This document shows positions 49,101 to 58,369 of a stretch of 64,000 bases of DNA, piece after piece; position 1 is the stretch's first letter; every line of letters begins with the position of its first letter. The DNA comes from Calliopum simillimum (lineage: Eukaryota; Arthropoda; Insecta; Diptera; Lauxaniidae). The translations under genes and the position numbers were made by a program. The stretch spans positions 113,979,124 through 114,043,123 of the forward strand of contig OX638371.1 in the NCBI GenBank assembly GCA_951812925.1. Reading direction: 5' to 3'. Below the pieces are notes generated by a model. That model ran no database searches, was not told the origin of the DNA, and was given only the letters and a program-made list of their open reading frames with translations.

Positions 49101-52100
49101 CTAACTAAATACCCCTAATTACTATGTTTGCCACCCTCACAGTATCGGCTTGGCTCAGTACCGCGCTAACTAAATGGCACTTACTACTATGCTTACCACC
49201 TTTACTCGCTGCCGGTCGCCGCTGGAATGCCAATATTTTCGCACGACACTGAGGTTATAACCAGTGTTGCCAACTTTTAAATTTGAAAATGCACCAAATC
49301 CGTCAAAAAAACGCGTTTTACCCCAAAAAAAGCACTAAATTCTAATTTGCAAAAAAAAATTTTGAAAAAAACGAAAAAGTTTCAGACAAGTTTACTAATT
49401 TTTAAAAAAAACATTTAAATGATGAATCAATTCTTTTATAAAAAGACTTTTCAATAAATAATCATTAGGGTAAGGGAGGGAAATATGGACCACCAATCTT
49501 TCTTTTTTAAATAAAACTCAAAAAACATAAAACAAAACAATTAAATTTATGTCATTCGTTAAAGGAAACAATTCACCTTTCTTTTGATTCACTTTTAGAT
49601 AAATATCTCATCAGGATGAAGAAAGAAAAGTTAAAAAACTGAAAATATTCAAAATGAAGATAAAAAAAAGTGTTGTGTTTTGTGGACTATATAGACCATA
49701 TTGGCCCACATGTTTATTTGGTACAGAAGTTGCATATAAAAATATCACTTCCATATCCGACACATTTTTCATGACTCCCAGAGCGTCAGATTACACATTC
49801 AAACCAAAATTCGCCAGGGTGATCTTCTGAGTAAAAGGTTTTACATTATATGCATTTTTCATCTTCTATTCATTTGTAGCTTAATAATGAAAATCAGACT
49901 CATCATGAAAACTGCCACTAGATTCTCCATCTAAAGAAGATGATAAATACATTTTTTTTTTTTTTTTGATGTTTTTTTTTTTTTCTTCGGTGGTCCATAT
50001 TACCCGCACCACGTGTTGGTGAAATAAATGGTGTTTTATCAAAAACTCTTGTGGTCAATGAACATATTTGTGCTGATAAATTATAAATGGTATTCACTGA
50101 CTTTATATAGTTAACCATTTATTTAAAAACACCATGTCTTTAAAGTGAAATAATGAAATTTACTCACTGGAAAAAAATGATCACCAAACTCTTTTTTAAA
50201 AAAAAAGAACTTAACAGAATCCTGCGACTTCACCGAATGCTAAAATCGCACTGACATAAGCTTTAGGTATTGGCGTATCGTTTAAATATGAATAACGGTA
50301 AATCCTATGTACGCAATGGAAAATATCCATGTGGTCCATATTATCTACGTAGTCCATATCTCCCTCCTTTACCCTATATACGTGTATATGTGTAGTTAAA
50401 TATCAAAACTTCCTAATTCCCTCTCTGATATGTGGGCAAATAAAATCAATTAAAAACAATTCAATGAAATTTATTCTATTTTGCCTAAAAATCTGAGAGG
50501 GACTTAGGCAGTTTTGATATTTAACGACACATATAATATATATACATAAAATTAAGATCAACATTACTGACTTTAGATGACTCGAACTTGTAGCTTATAA
50601 GTTTAAAACAAATCTGTTAAATTATTTTCACTACTTTCGAGTTCCTCCTAGCCGAAGGTTTCTATGTTATATTCTGATTTCTAGTATGCTTTTAACAGTG
50701 TTTCATCTGGTAATTCATAAGTGTCGAATTAAGAGATTTAAATGAAATTTTTTTTCTTATTTTTGATTTTGATCGAACTAAATACTCTTTCTACTTCAGC
50801 ATTGGAATATGGCAATGACAACACACGTAGGACTGAAATTTGCTAGATCTTCAAAAGGGTTTAGATCTAAAGAATCTTTGAAACCTTTTTCATTGATCCA
50901 AAAGGACGTAGCACTATTTTCTAATTACAAATTAAAAGCCTGCATTTTATGAACTTTATTCAACGAGCAAAACAAAGTCTTCAAGAAGAAAGAAAAAGCA
51001 CTAGAGAAAGCACTAAAAATGAAAAAGCACTAGGCCAAACATTTTAGGCTAATAATCCCAAAAAAGCACTAAATCTGGTGCGAATAGCACTAAGCTGGCA
51101 ACACTGGTTATAACCTCTCTACTCACCTCAGTGTGGTGAAGCGCTGATTGCTGTGACAGCTGTTTACTGGTGTTGCCATATTGTACTTATACTATTTTAC
51201 TTAATCTATTACACTATCGTCAAACTATTTTGTTAGTTGGCTTCAAATTTCTTATACTAATTAACATATTTCAATTACAAATTAAATCCTTTTAAATCAA
51301 TTTAAATTCAACAATCGATATTCATAAATATGTGGAGGCATCAAACGAGTGCCCAGCGACTTGTTACCTCACAAGTTCAATACTAACGAAATGAGCCATG
51401 TCTGATAAAAATCGGTGCTTGTTCAAGAAAATTTAATTTAAAAGCCTTCACTGTTAGTAAAAAATCTTTAATTTTCTTTGCTTATGTTTCCACAAAATCC
51501 ATGAAAATCTAAAAAGCTTTTAAAACTACACCAAGTTTCCACATTACTCTTAGTTGAAATCTACAAAGTTTCATCGGATAATCATCATCTACCGCTATAA
51601 GATGCTTATTTCCTTCCTTATAACTTAATTCAATTAGCAAAGCAGCACTCGGATTTTGGGTGCAGTGCAAAACACATTTTTGAATGCCCAAAATGTTAGC
51701 ACCAAGAGAATGAAACAAAAAAAGGATCCACTTTTGCGCACACACACACACAAAATGTTGGAGAATTTAATGCGTTTCTTCTCTATCCCACAGCCTGCCT
51801 GGCTACCACTATGTCTTTAAATAATAAAACAATTACGCAAAATTGTGCTGTGTTTCATTAATCATACACACATACACCAACATAGCTACTTACATGCACA
51901 AAAATGTTGAAGTTGGTTATGGCAGCAAAGGACAAAGGACACGCACTCACTCACGCAGCACAATGCAATATTAACTGAGATTTTTCAAGTACCTTGGGGG
52001 TAGGGGTAGTGGAGTGAAGAATGAAAAAACGAAATCATTGCAAATAATCACCACAAATTAGGCACTCAATTTGTTGGTTTTATTTACGGGTCAGGACAAA

Positions 52101-55100
52101 CAGCCAGCAGTTTGTTTGTTGATTGTCACACTCATTTATCACACTAAACTCATGAGGACGAAATTTGTACAGTAAATAAATAAAATGCATGTTGCGTGTG
52201 TCAATGAATGGAAATTGTATGGAATGTTTTATGTTTCATAATTTAGAATTTTTATTTTTAATTTTTTTTTTTTTAAATCATAAAACATTTTTATTAAAAA
52301 TTTTTCCATTATTTTATTTTTTATTTTTTTCGTTATGTTTACCAACCATCTACTCTACACTGTAGCAGGCAACAAATGTTTAACATTCAGCTGCCCTGCA
52401 CTGTTGAGAATAAAGAGAACGCACGCCCATTTGTGATACGCGAAAGTAGCAGCGACAGCGATGAGGGCGATGGTCGCATTCTCTATCGCGAGGACGATAA
52501 CGATCGACAAGCGAAAATCGCGCGCAAGGAGTCACTGTCGCTCAAGTTGCAATTGCGTCCTGATAAACAGGATTTGATTAATCGCAACATTTTGCATCAG
52601 GTGACAGACAACGAGATCAAAGAGTCAAAGGAGGCGATCGGAGCACGACTCATACGTCGTCTGTCAATGCGTCCCACTGCCGAGGAGTTGGTGGAACGCA
52701 ACATTTTAAAGAGTAAGTAGAGGTGAAGCGAACTTTTTGAACTTTTTTTATTATGTTTTGTATTTGCATAATTCCAGCACAATCACCCGCCGAAGAGAAG
52801 AAACAAAAGGAAGAGAAGAAAAGCTATCTGTTGCGCAAGCTTAGTTTTCGACCCACCGTCGAAGAGCTTAAAGAGAAGAAAATCATACGCTTTAACGATT
52901 ACATTGAGGTCACACAGGCGCACGATTATGATCGACGCGCAGACAAGCCATGGACAAGACTGACGCCAAAGGATAAGGCTGCCATACGTAAGGAATTGAA
53001 TGAATTCAAATCATCTGAGATGGCGGTACACGAGGGCAGTCGACATTTAACAAGGTAAGTAAAGTTACTTGTATTATTGAAGCAAACAATTACTAAATTT
53101 GTCTGCTCATAGTGCCATGTTGTCCCATATTAAACAAATATTAATCCTTCACCTTAGACTCCAATATCGCAGCACCGATTTGCTTTACGATATTTCGATA
53201 CGAGTATATAAATTCAATTTTGTATGCCCCACATTCATTTTTATATAAGAACAATGGCTGCTCAATATTCAAATTGATTTTTATAAAAAAAAAACCTTTA
53301 GCTCAATTTGAGTGATTTTACTATATATTTTTACAACAAAAGACATTTGCCGCTGTCACATTGTGTCGCAACAATAAAAATTGTTTTTCGTTTTTTCTTT
53401 TTGTTGACAGGTTTATGCAAATTTTATGCAAAATTGTGCACACAAAAACACTCATGTGTATGTGCAGTGGCGCAATACAAACACATGTGTGCGCACTTAC
53501 AAATATTAGAAGCGCGCCCTCCCGCACAGTTGCAAAAAAAACAAACAAAAACTCATCAAGCGATTAAAAATGCAAAATATGTTTGGCCAACAAAATTTGT
53601 GGCCACAAAAATGCAATGTCGCCTTAATAAATAGTAGAACTTACATAAGTGCTCAAATGAAATGAAATGGAAACAAATATTTAGTAGGGTATGGCAAAAA
53701 AAATATAACAGCAACGATTAAATTCCTAAAGTCCATTTTAGCTTATTTATGTTAAGCAGAAACTTTCATTACCCTAAGAATAGTTTTTGTTTTTTAAAAA
53801 AAAAGAAGAAAGAAGATAATGTTGGTCAAGTGATTCTCTACAAAATTTGACTTAAAGACATTACTGAAAAAATCAATAGTTTAGTTTAAAGTTTTTCCAC
53901 TTCCACATTTCTTTTTTTTTAAAAAACTTACTTTATTATCTCTATTTAAATGAACGGGGAACAAACAATATTACAACTTCCAACATATGGGCAATGTAAT
54001 GTTTGGCTCATAATTCTACTTAATTTAAATTATTGAATTCTTTAAACATGCTCCATGCCTCCACGCCGTAGACTTTTTTATCCTTTTTTATTCGTTGCAC
54101 AGGCGAAATTCTAAATTCTGCTGAAAATTGCCATCCATTAAAAAATCGTTTGTTGAACCGCAGCAAAAACAAATGATTTTAAATGGTTTTTGTGTCATCT
54201 CTATAAACACCCCATCCTATACATATACACTCTGCCTTGGTGGTTGTTGTCTTTGTCACAGGCCATTTTGGCACAAACACCAGCTGGGGAAACCTTGGAC
54301 TAAAAGACGCTGTAAACTCTAAAACATGAGAAAACAAAATGTAACAACCAACAAAAGGACTTAATTTCAATTTTTATTATGTGTTAAAAGAGAACAGAAA
54401 GAAAGAAACAGAACAAAATTAATTTAAATAAGCGCGAAAATGGCATAATTTAAAATCGAATTTAAATCGGCTAATTAAGTGCAAAATGAACGATGATACC
54501 TCTGAGACTGTAGCAAGTAATAGATTTTTTGGAAAGCATAGGTGCATAGATGATGTTGGGAATCATTGCATGCTCAAAAGACTTGCAAAAAAGAATCTTT
54601 TATAGTGTTGGAGAATTGTTCCCCTATCATATAGCTTTGCTTCAGCGTTATACAAACTTATTGAGGGTCAGAATGTTATGTTAATATCAAGTCCATTTTC
54701 AGCTTGTAATAAATACATAGCATTGTGAATTGCAGCCTTTTATTGTTTTTGACCCAGATAAGAATTTTTCTGTTCGTTAAACCTTGTAGGGCCTGTACAT
54801 AATTCGTGGGCTGCTATGTATATTTCTGGCCTAGGCACAACTAATTTCAATAACTAAAATCTGGTAACACCATAATAAAGTTTGACATTTTTTAGCATAA
54901 ACGTACTCACAACGTTTTGATGTATAAGTGCTATTTGTTTTGTTTACAGTGAGTTAAGAAAATTAATTTTTCCATTGATAACACTGTGGAACAATTTCGA
55001 ACTATTTTAAAACACATTAGAAAATCCAAAAAATTCTTAAAGAAAACGTTAGAAAAAATAACTGTTTCTCGTGGTTTTTTTCTAGTACGTCACATTTTCT

Positions 55101-57900
55101 TAATCGATTTTTGAAGTTTTTTATCCACTGTATATGAAAAAACTAAAAATACCGCATTCTTGTATTAAATCGATGAATTTAACTATATGATCCTTGCATT
55201 TGAGGTGTATTATGTGTTCAGTAAACTTATGCAGGATATTACGAGTAATATTTTTGTAGAAAATTTTAACCCTCTAAGACCCTTACAAATGGGTCATTTT
55301 GACCCTCCCCACATTTAGGTCATGAATAGTGGCATTAACTGGAAATTTTGGCTGTAGACTAGTGTAATTGCTGTGGGCACCCTTAGAAAATCGGCTAAAA
55401 ATGGGAAAATATGAAGTTAAACGAAATCAAATGGAGAAGAAAGCAAAATTAATTTATTTTGGAAACATTCCACACATAATTTTCCATCTAAAAAGGCTTG
55501 GAAACGAAGGTCTGCTTATTATACAATTATCCAACGCTTGCCAACATATTGAAGAATCCAACTGTTAGATTTAGTGTGACATTCATTGATGATGCTATCA
55601 GACATCACATTTAATTCATTGTTTGAATTTCTGTGACATTTTTTTACTTTAATTTTCTAAACAATTGCGGTATGCCTGCTTCGTCCTCCATATTATTTGG
55701 CCATTTAGTGGTTTTTATAAATTTCAATTTTATTTTCTATTTTTTGTTTATTTTATATGATTTTACAAGCTACTCAATTTATAGTTTGCATTTTCAAAAT
55801 TCGGTTAGCCTAAATAACCACTGGGCTCTGTGGCCAATTGTGCTGTGTTCTTTTATATATACATATATGTATGTATGTGCATTTGTGTGGGTGATGTAGC
55901 TGGCTGACGACACATAGGAATTGTAATTTCTTGCTTGAAAGAGTTTTTCAATTCTTTGCTGCAAGAGTCACATGGGTTGTTAAAAATTTCAATTTCGAGT
56001 TACCAAAAAAAAAATAAAAAAAAGTTTATATATGTAAGTGTGTACATGTGTCTGTGTGTATGCGCTTGTGTAATGACGCATGTCAAATCCTTTGGGGCAA
56101 AATGTGCCAAGGTGTTTTGTCCTTGTTTTTTTGTTTTTGAATTTGTATGAAACTTTTCTACGACACTTAATCCTTTTACCTTATTCATAGACAATCCATG
56201 TACTAAGTATATTCGAAGAATGACAACTTTGTTGTCAATCAAGTAAATTAACTTTATTGAATAATGTGACATACAGTTGTTAACTGAGAAATGGGTTGTC
56301 TTGCTAAAGCAAATTGAACTTGGAAATGGTGTGTTTTTATTTCTAGCGATTATTTTCAAGTTTTCCGCCGTAGTTAGCAATGATTTCTGTTTTTGTACAA
56401 GGTTTCCCAAAAGAAGAATGATATTTAGTGGACCAATTAAAAAAAAAAAAAGTAATCCATCTGTATGTATTTATTATTTATACAAGTACATAATTTGGGA
56501 ATTCATTTCCTAAAAATTATATACCCCCGCGGTCACAGCAATCAGTTATTCAAACACTAAAATTTCGTATGAGAGCTCGGCAGGCAGACTCTGTAATGAT
56601 TGCCATTTCGTGAGGAATATTTTCTTTAAGGCTTTTACCATTTAAATGAGGCCCCAAGCATAATTCGAAATGGATGAAGAAATTTTAAGAGACCGATAAA
56701 AAACAGGGCGATCAAGAACGACAGAAACCATGACTGTCGCCGAGATCTTCGTTCTTGTAAAATTCTTGCACGCACAATGCGCGGTCCATTCCCGAGAAAC
56801 GATAAATAGCGACTACATTCCCAAAAGCCATGCTACCGATTGATATACGCCCCGCTCCCCTCGTATTCGTTGCGTCGGTCTGGGCCAAAGTTAGGATTTT
56901 ATTTCGGGAGAACCGGCAAAATCCTTTGATCACGAAATAAACATTACTCACACGTCTTTTTGCGTAGTAATAAGAAAATTTCGGGTGGCCGTTTTCATCC
57001 CCTGTTAGGGAGATCCAATTTTTGTTTTTTTTTATAGCCTACACCCAGGGTATATTCACTTTATCCTTACATTTGTAACGCAGAAAAAGATGCGTGGCAG
57101 ATATAGAAAAGTATATATACTATTCTTGATCAGCGTCAACTTCTTAGTCGATTTCGCCATGTCCGTCTGTCTGGCTCGCTGGGTGTCTGTCTGTGGAAAT
57201 ATTTTTTACGGGAAAACTAACCAAGATAATTCAGTGAAATTTGGTACGAAGGCTTTGCCATAAAAGCTAGCTCGAGGGATTAAAAATGAGCAAAATCGGA
57301 CAACCGACATACGAAAAATATATACAAAATGCAAAAATTAGAGCAATATTTGCAATGACATAAGCAAAATACACTCAAATACTAGGGATAGTAAGTATAA
57401 GCTCAAAGTAAAAACTAGGCGACTTCAGATAAGAGGGCGTGGCACCTCCCATGTAAACAAAAGTTTCAAAATGCTATACTGCAAGCGTTTTTTGAGATAA
57501 CTCAACCAAATTACACTCAAACACTCAGATCAATAAATGCAAGCTCTGAGAAAAAACTAGGTGAACTCAAACAAGAGGGCGTGGCACCTCCCATAAAAGG
57601 AAAAGTATCAAAATGATGTATAGAAAGGGTTTTTTCAGATAACCCTACTAAATTTCACTCAAACACTAAGAACATTATTTGCAAACTCGGAGAAAAAACT
57701 AAGCGAAGTCGGACAAGCGGGCGTGGCACCTTTCATATAAGTAAGAGTTTCCAATGGCTATACGTGAAATGCAATATAGGGTATTTAATTTTTAGCCAAG
57801 CCAATGATACTACCCTTACTAGATGTTTTAAATTCCGTTTTTTAATATTATTAATTATAAATTTTTTTCTTTATCCATTTACAGGTTCCATAGGCCATGA
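37474..57900 (+). CDS. Phactr: Phosphatase and actin regulator (PHACTR family), 3' part of gene, 7 coding exons
   Basis: PHACTR proteins bind monomeric actin through RPEL motifs and recruit protein phosphatase 1 (PP1) through a C-terminal tail, coupling the actin pool to dephosphorylation of cytoskeletal targets. The join is 37474-37737, 38131-38487, 42906-43233, 43600-43629, 52369-52712, 52778-53054 and 57885-57900. After a 2-base split codon this gives 537 codons plus TGA with no internal stop. Counting from the first whole codon: His/Gln/Gly/Pro-rich residues 1-200, acidic stretch about 200-220, RPEL motifs at about 382-401, 419-440 and 458-476, an RVxF-like PP1 site IIRF at 476-479, a conserved Trp at 499, and the terminus RFHRP. 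The RPEL-to-end block matches what I know of vertebrate PHACTR1-4. The start codon and N-terminal RPEL are missing from the window. Introns are 393, 4418, 366, 8739, 65 and 4830 bp. Family assignment is near certain; exact exon use is inferred. Confidence 0.95.
38131..38487 (+). CDS. Phactr: Phactr coding exon with His and Gln runs
   Basis: The acceptor is CTTCTACTTACAG before 38131; the donor is GTAGGC at 38488. The split codon T|AT gives Tyr. The exon encodes five His (38217-38231) and then, after Leu-interrupted glutamines, a pure run of 11 Gln (38271-38303, mixed CAA/CAG codons). A proline-rich stretch ([17 protein letters not shown]) follows that could bind SH3, WW or EVH1 domains (inference). 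The last residues are acidic and aromatic (DYQDYDYD). The mixed codons argue for a stable Gln tract rather than a pure CAG microsatellite. An unspliced read-through would stop at 38549. Confidence 0.9.
38875..39096. mobile_element. 222-bp hairpin MITE in Phactr intron
   Basis: Arms of about 70 bp are nearly perfect mirrors: TTGCATGATTTTAGGCATTT ... TTTCCCAATTC on the left and GAATTGGGAAATTTT ... GCCTAAAATCATGCAA on the right. The loop is about 80 bp. Strong RNA hairpin potential when the intron is transcribed. Confidence 0.85.
39312..42427. mobile_element. 3.1-kb palindromic foldback in Phactr intron
   Basis: The left end TATACAGGGTGAATCGCATA is mirrored by TATACGATATACCCTGTATA at the right end. 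The arms, about 1.5 kb each, match in inverted order throughout: AAAATGTACCCCTGA, GATCACCC, TTTGGCGGCC, CCGCAAACCGCGAAATCGAA, CATAYATA runs, AAACCGGAAACGGAAGTAG, TATTGGATGTTATATGCAGG, AACCTCAAATATAGCCG. The centre is at about 40870. The left arm lacks about 70 bp present in the right arm (CACGGGTTACGCCACC region). The arms have diverged by small changes, and their simple-repeat tracts differ in length. No transposase frame. Confidence 0.92.
40053..40110. repeat. CATA microsatellite
   Basis: About 14 copies of CATA in the left arm of the foldback; the mirrored right arm has only about five (41610-41630). Open frames of Tyr/Ile/His repeats on both strands come from this tract. Confidence 0.95.
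42428..42905. other. T-rich intron segment before Phactr exon
   Basis: Almost pure T/A with TTTATTTATTT patterns. The 115-codon frame at 42331-42678 is Phe/Leu low complexity and not a gene. Confidence 0.8.
42906..43233 (+). CDS. Phactr: Phactr coding exon, acidic then Lys/Pro-rich
   Basis: The acceptor is TTTACACAG ending at 42905; the donor is GTAAGT at 43234. The split codon G|AT gives Asp, so the acidic block begun in the previous exon runs on ([15 protein letters not shown]). Residues after it are Gln/His-rich, then a basic segment [10 protein letters not shown] followed by Ser/Thr-Pro sites and a Gly/Asn-rich stretch. The exon ends in the first two bases of a Lys codon. It sits 478 bp downstream of the end of a 3.1-kb palindromic foldback in the intron. 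Confidence 0.9.
43600..43629 (+). CDS. Phactr: Phactr 30-nt microexon (candidate, cassette)
   Basis: A 30-base open segment lies between an acceptor ending TTAG at 43599 and a donor GTAAAG at 43630. With its neighbours it encodes about ten residues, [11 protein letters not shown], strongly basic. Its G/C content is higher than the surrounding intron. Because 30 is a multiple of three and the phase in equals the phase out, the exon can be included or skipped without changing frame: skipping turns the split codon AA|G into Lys and continues into the same reading frame at 52369. It is supported by splice signals and frame, not by family knowledge, so it may be an alternative exon or a false prediction. 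Confidence 0.5.
43749..43766. repeat. Poly-C run of 18
   Basis: An uninterrupted C18 in an otherwise A/T-rich intron. The tract length is likely to be variable or a sequencing-sensitive site. Confidence 0.95.
43767..44379. other. Phactr intron, nothing recognised
   Basis: Ordinary A/T-rich intronic DNA. Confidence 0.5.
44380..45140. mobile_element. Shorter, decayed copy of the foldback family
   Basis: The left part (TTTGACTTTGACAATTATTT, AGTATGAAAAAGATCCTATT, TTATACCAATTTTTTGATTT) and right part (CGTATTAAAGGAAATTTAAT, then AATGGCCGC, AAGGCCCAAAGC) match the two arms of the 39312-42427 element around the TTTTGGCGGCC to TTATACCA region. The arms are separated by about 250 bp of unrelated DNA, the MITE at 44737-44988. 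Confidence 0.6.
44737..44988. mobile_element. 252-bp MITE with 33-bp inverted ends
   Basis: The left end GAGCCGTTTATTTTGAAAGT continues to GGCCTAAGTCCAT; the right end is its complement with one mismatch in 33. Flanked on both sides by ATATAT, consistent with a TA target. Nested inside the decayed foldback copy. Confidence 0.9.
45193..45287. repeat. 95-bp hairpin with TTCCCGGGGAA core
   Basis: TATCGTGAATAAATATTCCC then GGGGAATTTTCT is mirrored by AGAAAATTCCCC then GGGAATCTTGATTCACGATA, a stem of about 30 bp with a loop of about 31 bases. Unusually G/C-rich stem in this intron. Confidence 0.8.
45288..47149. other. Phactr intron, nothing recognised
   Basis: A/T-rich intronic sequence; open frames lack domains. 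Confidence 0.5.
47150..47360. repeat. Dispersed GGGCGGGGCCACGCCCC repeat, two units
   Basis: AAAAAATGGGCAATGCCACG with CCCCCTCC, and AAAAAATGGGCGGGGCCACG with CCCCTTCG, are about 115 bp apart; each is followed by a CGTATCTCTGGAA/CATATCTCTGAAA phrase. A common type of intergenic and intronic repeat in fly genomes. Confidence 0.6.
47361..49056. other. Phactr intron, nothing firmly recognised
   Basis: Near 48849 the bases GAGGGTGTTTTTTTAAGC resemble a transposon end, but no partner end was found. Confidence 0.4.
49057..49245. repeat. 65-bp tandem repeat, nearly three units
   Basis: ACTATGTTTCCCACTCTCAC with AGTATCGCCTTGGCTCA recurs as ACTATGTTTGCCACCCTCAC with AGTATCGGCTTGGCTCA, then a partial third unit (ACTATGCTTACCACC). 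It lies directly before the hAT insertion. Confidence 0.85.
49468..50374. mobile_element. 907-bp DNA element nested in the hAT
   Basis: The left end GGGTAAGGGAGGGAAATATG with GAC and right end GTCCATATCTCCCTCC with TTTACCC are inverted repeats with two mismatches in about 23, bordered by TA on both sides. GTGGTCCATATTA occurs again inside (49990, 50333). No transposase frame is visible. TA targeting suggests the Tc1/mariner superfamily. Confidence 0.8.
50395..50525. mobile_element. 131-bp inverted-repeat element
   Basis: GTTAAATATCAAAACTTCCT with AATTCCCTCTC is mirrored by GAGAGGGACTTAGG with CAGTTTTGATATTTAAC. Mirror symmetry extends outward weakly (ATATGTGTA and GACACATAT), so borders are uncertain. 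Also within the hAT. Confidence 0.75.
51115..52362. other. Phactr intron up to the RPEL exon
   Basis: Contains CACACACA near 51740 and long poly-T/A tracts at 52257-52330 that serve as the pyrimidine tract region of the RPEL exon acceptor. Confidence 0.5.
52369..52712 (+). CDS. Phactr: Phactr exon with two RPEL motifs
   Basis: The acceptor is a tandem TAGCAG (52363-52368), so the exon may also begin at 52366 in the same frame. The donor is GTAAGT at 52713. The encoded segment has an acidic phospho-acceptor patch ([11 protein letters not shown]), then GRILYREDD, a hallmark of PHACTR proteins just before the RPEL block. RPEL A contains [14 protein letters not shown], where the usual Glu of RPxxxEL is Asp. 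RPEL B contains [14 protein letters not shown], which is canonical. RPEL motifs are helical hooks that bind G-actin and in this family compete with PP1 and importin binding. G/C content is clearly higher than in the introns, a coding signature. Confidence 0.97.
52778..53054 (+). CDS. Phactr: Phactr exon with third RPEL and PP1-binding tail
   Basis: The intron before it is only 65 bp (acceptor ATAATTCCAG, donor of the previous exon GTAAGT). A charged Lys/Glu coiled segment leads into RPEL C ([14 protein letters not shown]), overlapping the PP1 docking string: the RVxF-like IIRF, then NDYIEV, the Arg pair in YDRRADKPW and the Trp at 52954-52956. In the known PHACTR1-PP1 structure this string wraps PP1 and creates a composite substrate site. 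The helix [18 protein letters not shown] is near-invariant in the family. The donor GTAAGT at 53055 splits an Arg codon AG|G. Confidence 0.97.
53055..54840. other. Last Phactr intron, 5' half; nothing recognised
   Basis: Open frames at 53308-53634 overlap on both strands and carry CACATGTGTG simple sequence; no domain. Confidence 0.5.
54841..54990 (-). repeat. Solo left end of the mariner MITE at 5313
   Basis: ATAACTAAAATCTGGTAACA, AATAAAGTTTGACATTTTTT, AGCATAAACGTACTC, TTGTTTTGTTTACAGTGAGT and AATTTTTCCATTGA match 5353-5486 almost base for base; then similarity stops abruptly. Confidence 0.85.
54991..56711. other. Phactr intron, nothing firmly recognised
   Basis: Includes ACCCTCTAAGACCCTTACAA with GGGTCATTTTGACCC at 55268-55306 (a small hairpin of unclear meaning) and TGTGTGTATGCG simple sequence near 56050. 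Confidence 0.4.
56712..56951 (-). other. 79-codon frame, possible transposon-related HTH remnant
   Basis: The C-terminal half ([20 protein letters not shown]) vaguely resembles the start of DUF4817-type helix-turn-helix domains found in insect transposon-like proteins. Local G/C is higher than in the surrounding intron. Nothing else supports a gene; it could be a chance frame in a repeat. Confidence 0.25.
57040..57790. repeat. Dispersed repeat with about 135-bp tandem GGGCGTGGCACCT units
   Basis: A leader with CTATTCTTGATCAGCGTCAA and GTCGATTTCGCCATGTCCGT then CTGTCTGGCT is a phrase common in fly genomes. Three tandem units follow, each with ACACTCAAA(T/C)ACT, AAAAAACTA(G/A)GC-like, AAGAGGGCGTGGCACCTCCC-like (57432, 57577, 57719). 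It lies just before the last Phactr exon. Confidence 0.75.
57885..57900 (+). CDS. Phactr: Phactr terminal coding exon (RFHRP-stop)
   Basis: Only 16 coding bases: the acceptor TTTACAG ends at 57884, G completes the Arg codon, then Phe-His-Arg-Pro and TGA at 57898-57900. PHACTR proteins end in exactly this pentapeptide, so the tiny exon can be placed confidently despite its size. The rest of the exon is 3' UTR. Confidence 0.95.
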
Positions 57901-58369
57901 CAGTTGCAATGGCAGAACATTTCCAAAAAATCACAACAACAACAATATTTTATTAAACAAACACAACAACAAAAATTTAACATTAATAATAAAAACTTTT
58001 TAAATAACTTGAATAATAACAATAACAACAACAACTACAATAAATTTAATAATAAAAATGAAACAAAAGAAATTTTCTTAAATTTTAAACAACTGCAACA
58101 AAAAGTTAAAGAAACAACAATGATAAATAAGAATACAAATAATAGCAACAACAACAACAACAAGAACTTTGCAACAACAACAGCAACTTTTTTCATTGAA
58201 TTCGATTCGAAGGGATTTGAACGTGGGATTGTCATTTTGTTGTTAGCCATCATTTTAGACGGCATTTTGTATAATAATAATAAACATGTATATGTATTGA
58301 AACATACACAATATTTTATTTAAAGTCTTTTTTTTTTTTAAATTTATTCCATTTCCTTAATGTAAACCC

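Larger units (their letters stand above)
49262..51106. mobile_element. hAT-type element with 8-bp target duplication
   Basis: The left end CAGTGTTGCCAAC and right end GCTGGCAACACTG are inverted repeats. The same eight bases, GTTATAAC, flank both sides (49254-49261 and 51107-51114). An 8-bp duplication and CAG...CTG ends are the hAT signature. Subterminal AAAAAAGCACTAAAT occurs near both ends. The 1845-bp interior has no transposase frame and holds at least two further nested elements. Note that GTTATAAC is itself a perfect palindrome. Confidence 0.88.

Noticed and set aside
55268..55310. TTAA-CCC start with an internal GGGTCA/TGACCC palindrome, like a piggyBac end
   Set aside because: No matching right end or second TTAA could be found; too little evidence.
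58035..58323. 139-codon plus-strand and 76-codon minus-strand open frames after the Phactr stop
   Set aside because: Asn/Gln/Lys or Leu/Val low complexity created by CAA and AAT repeats in the 3' UTR; overlapping frames on both strands and no domain.
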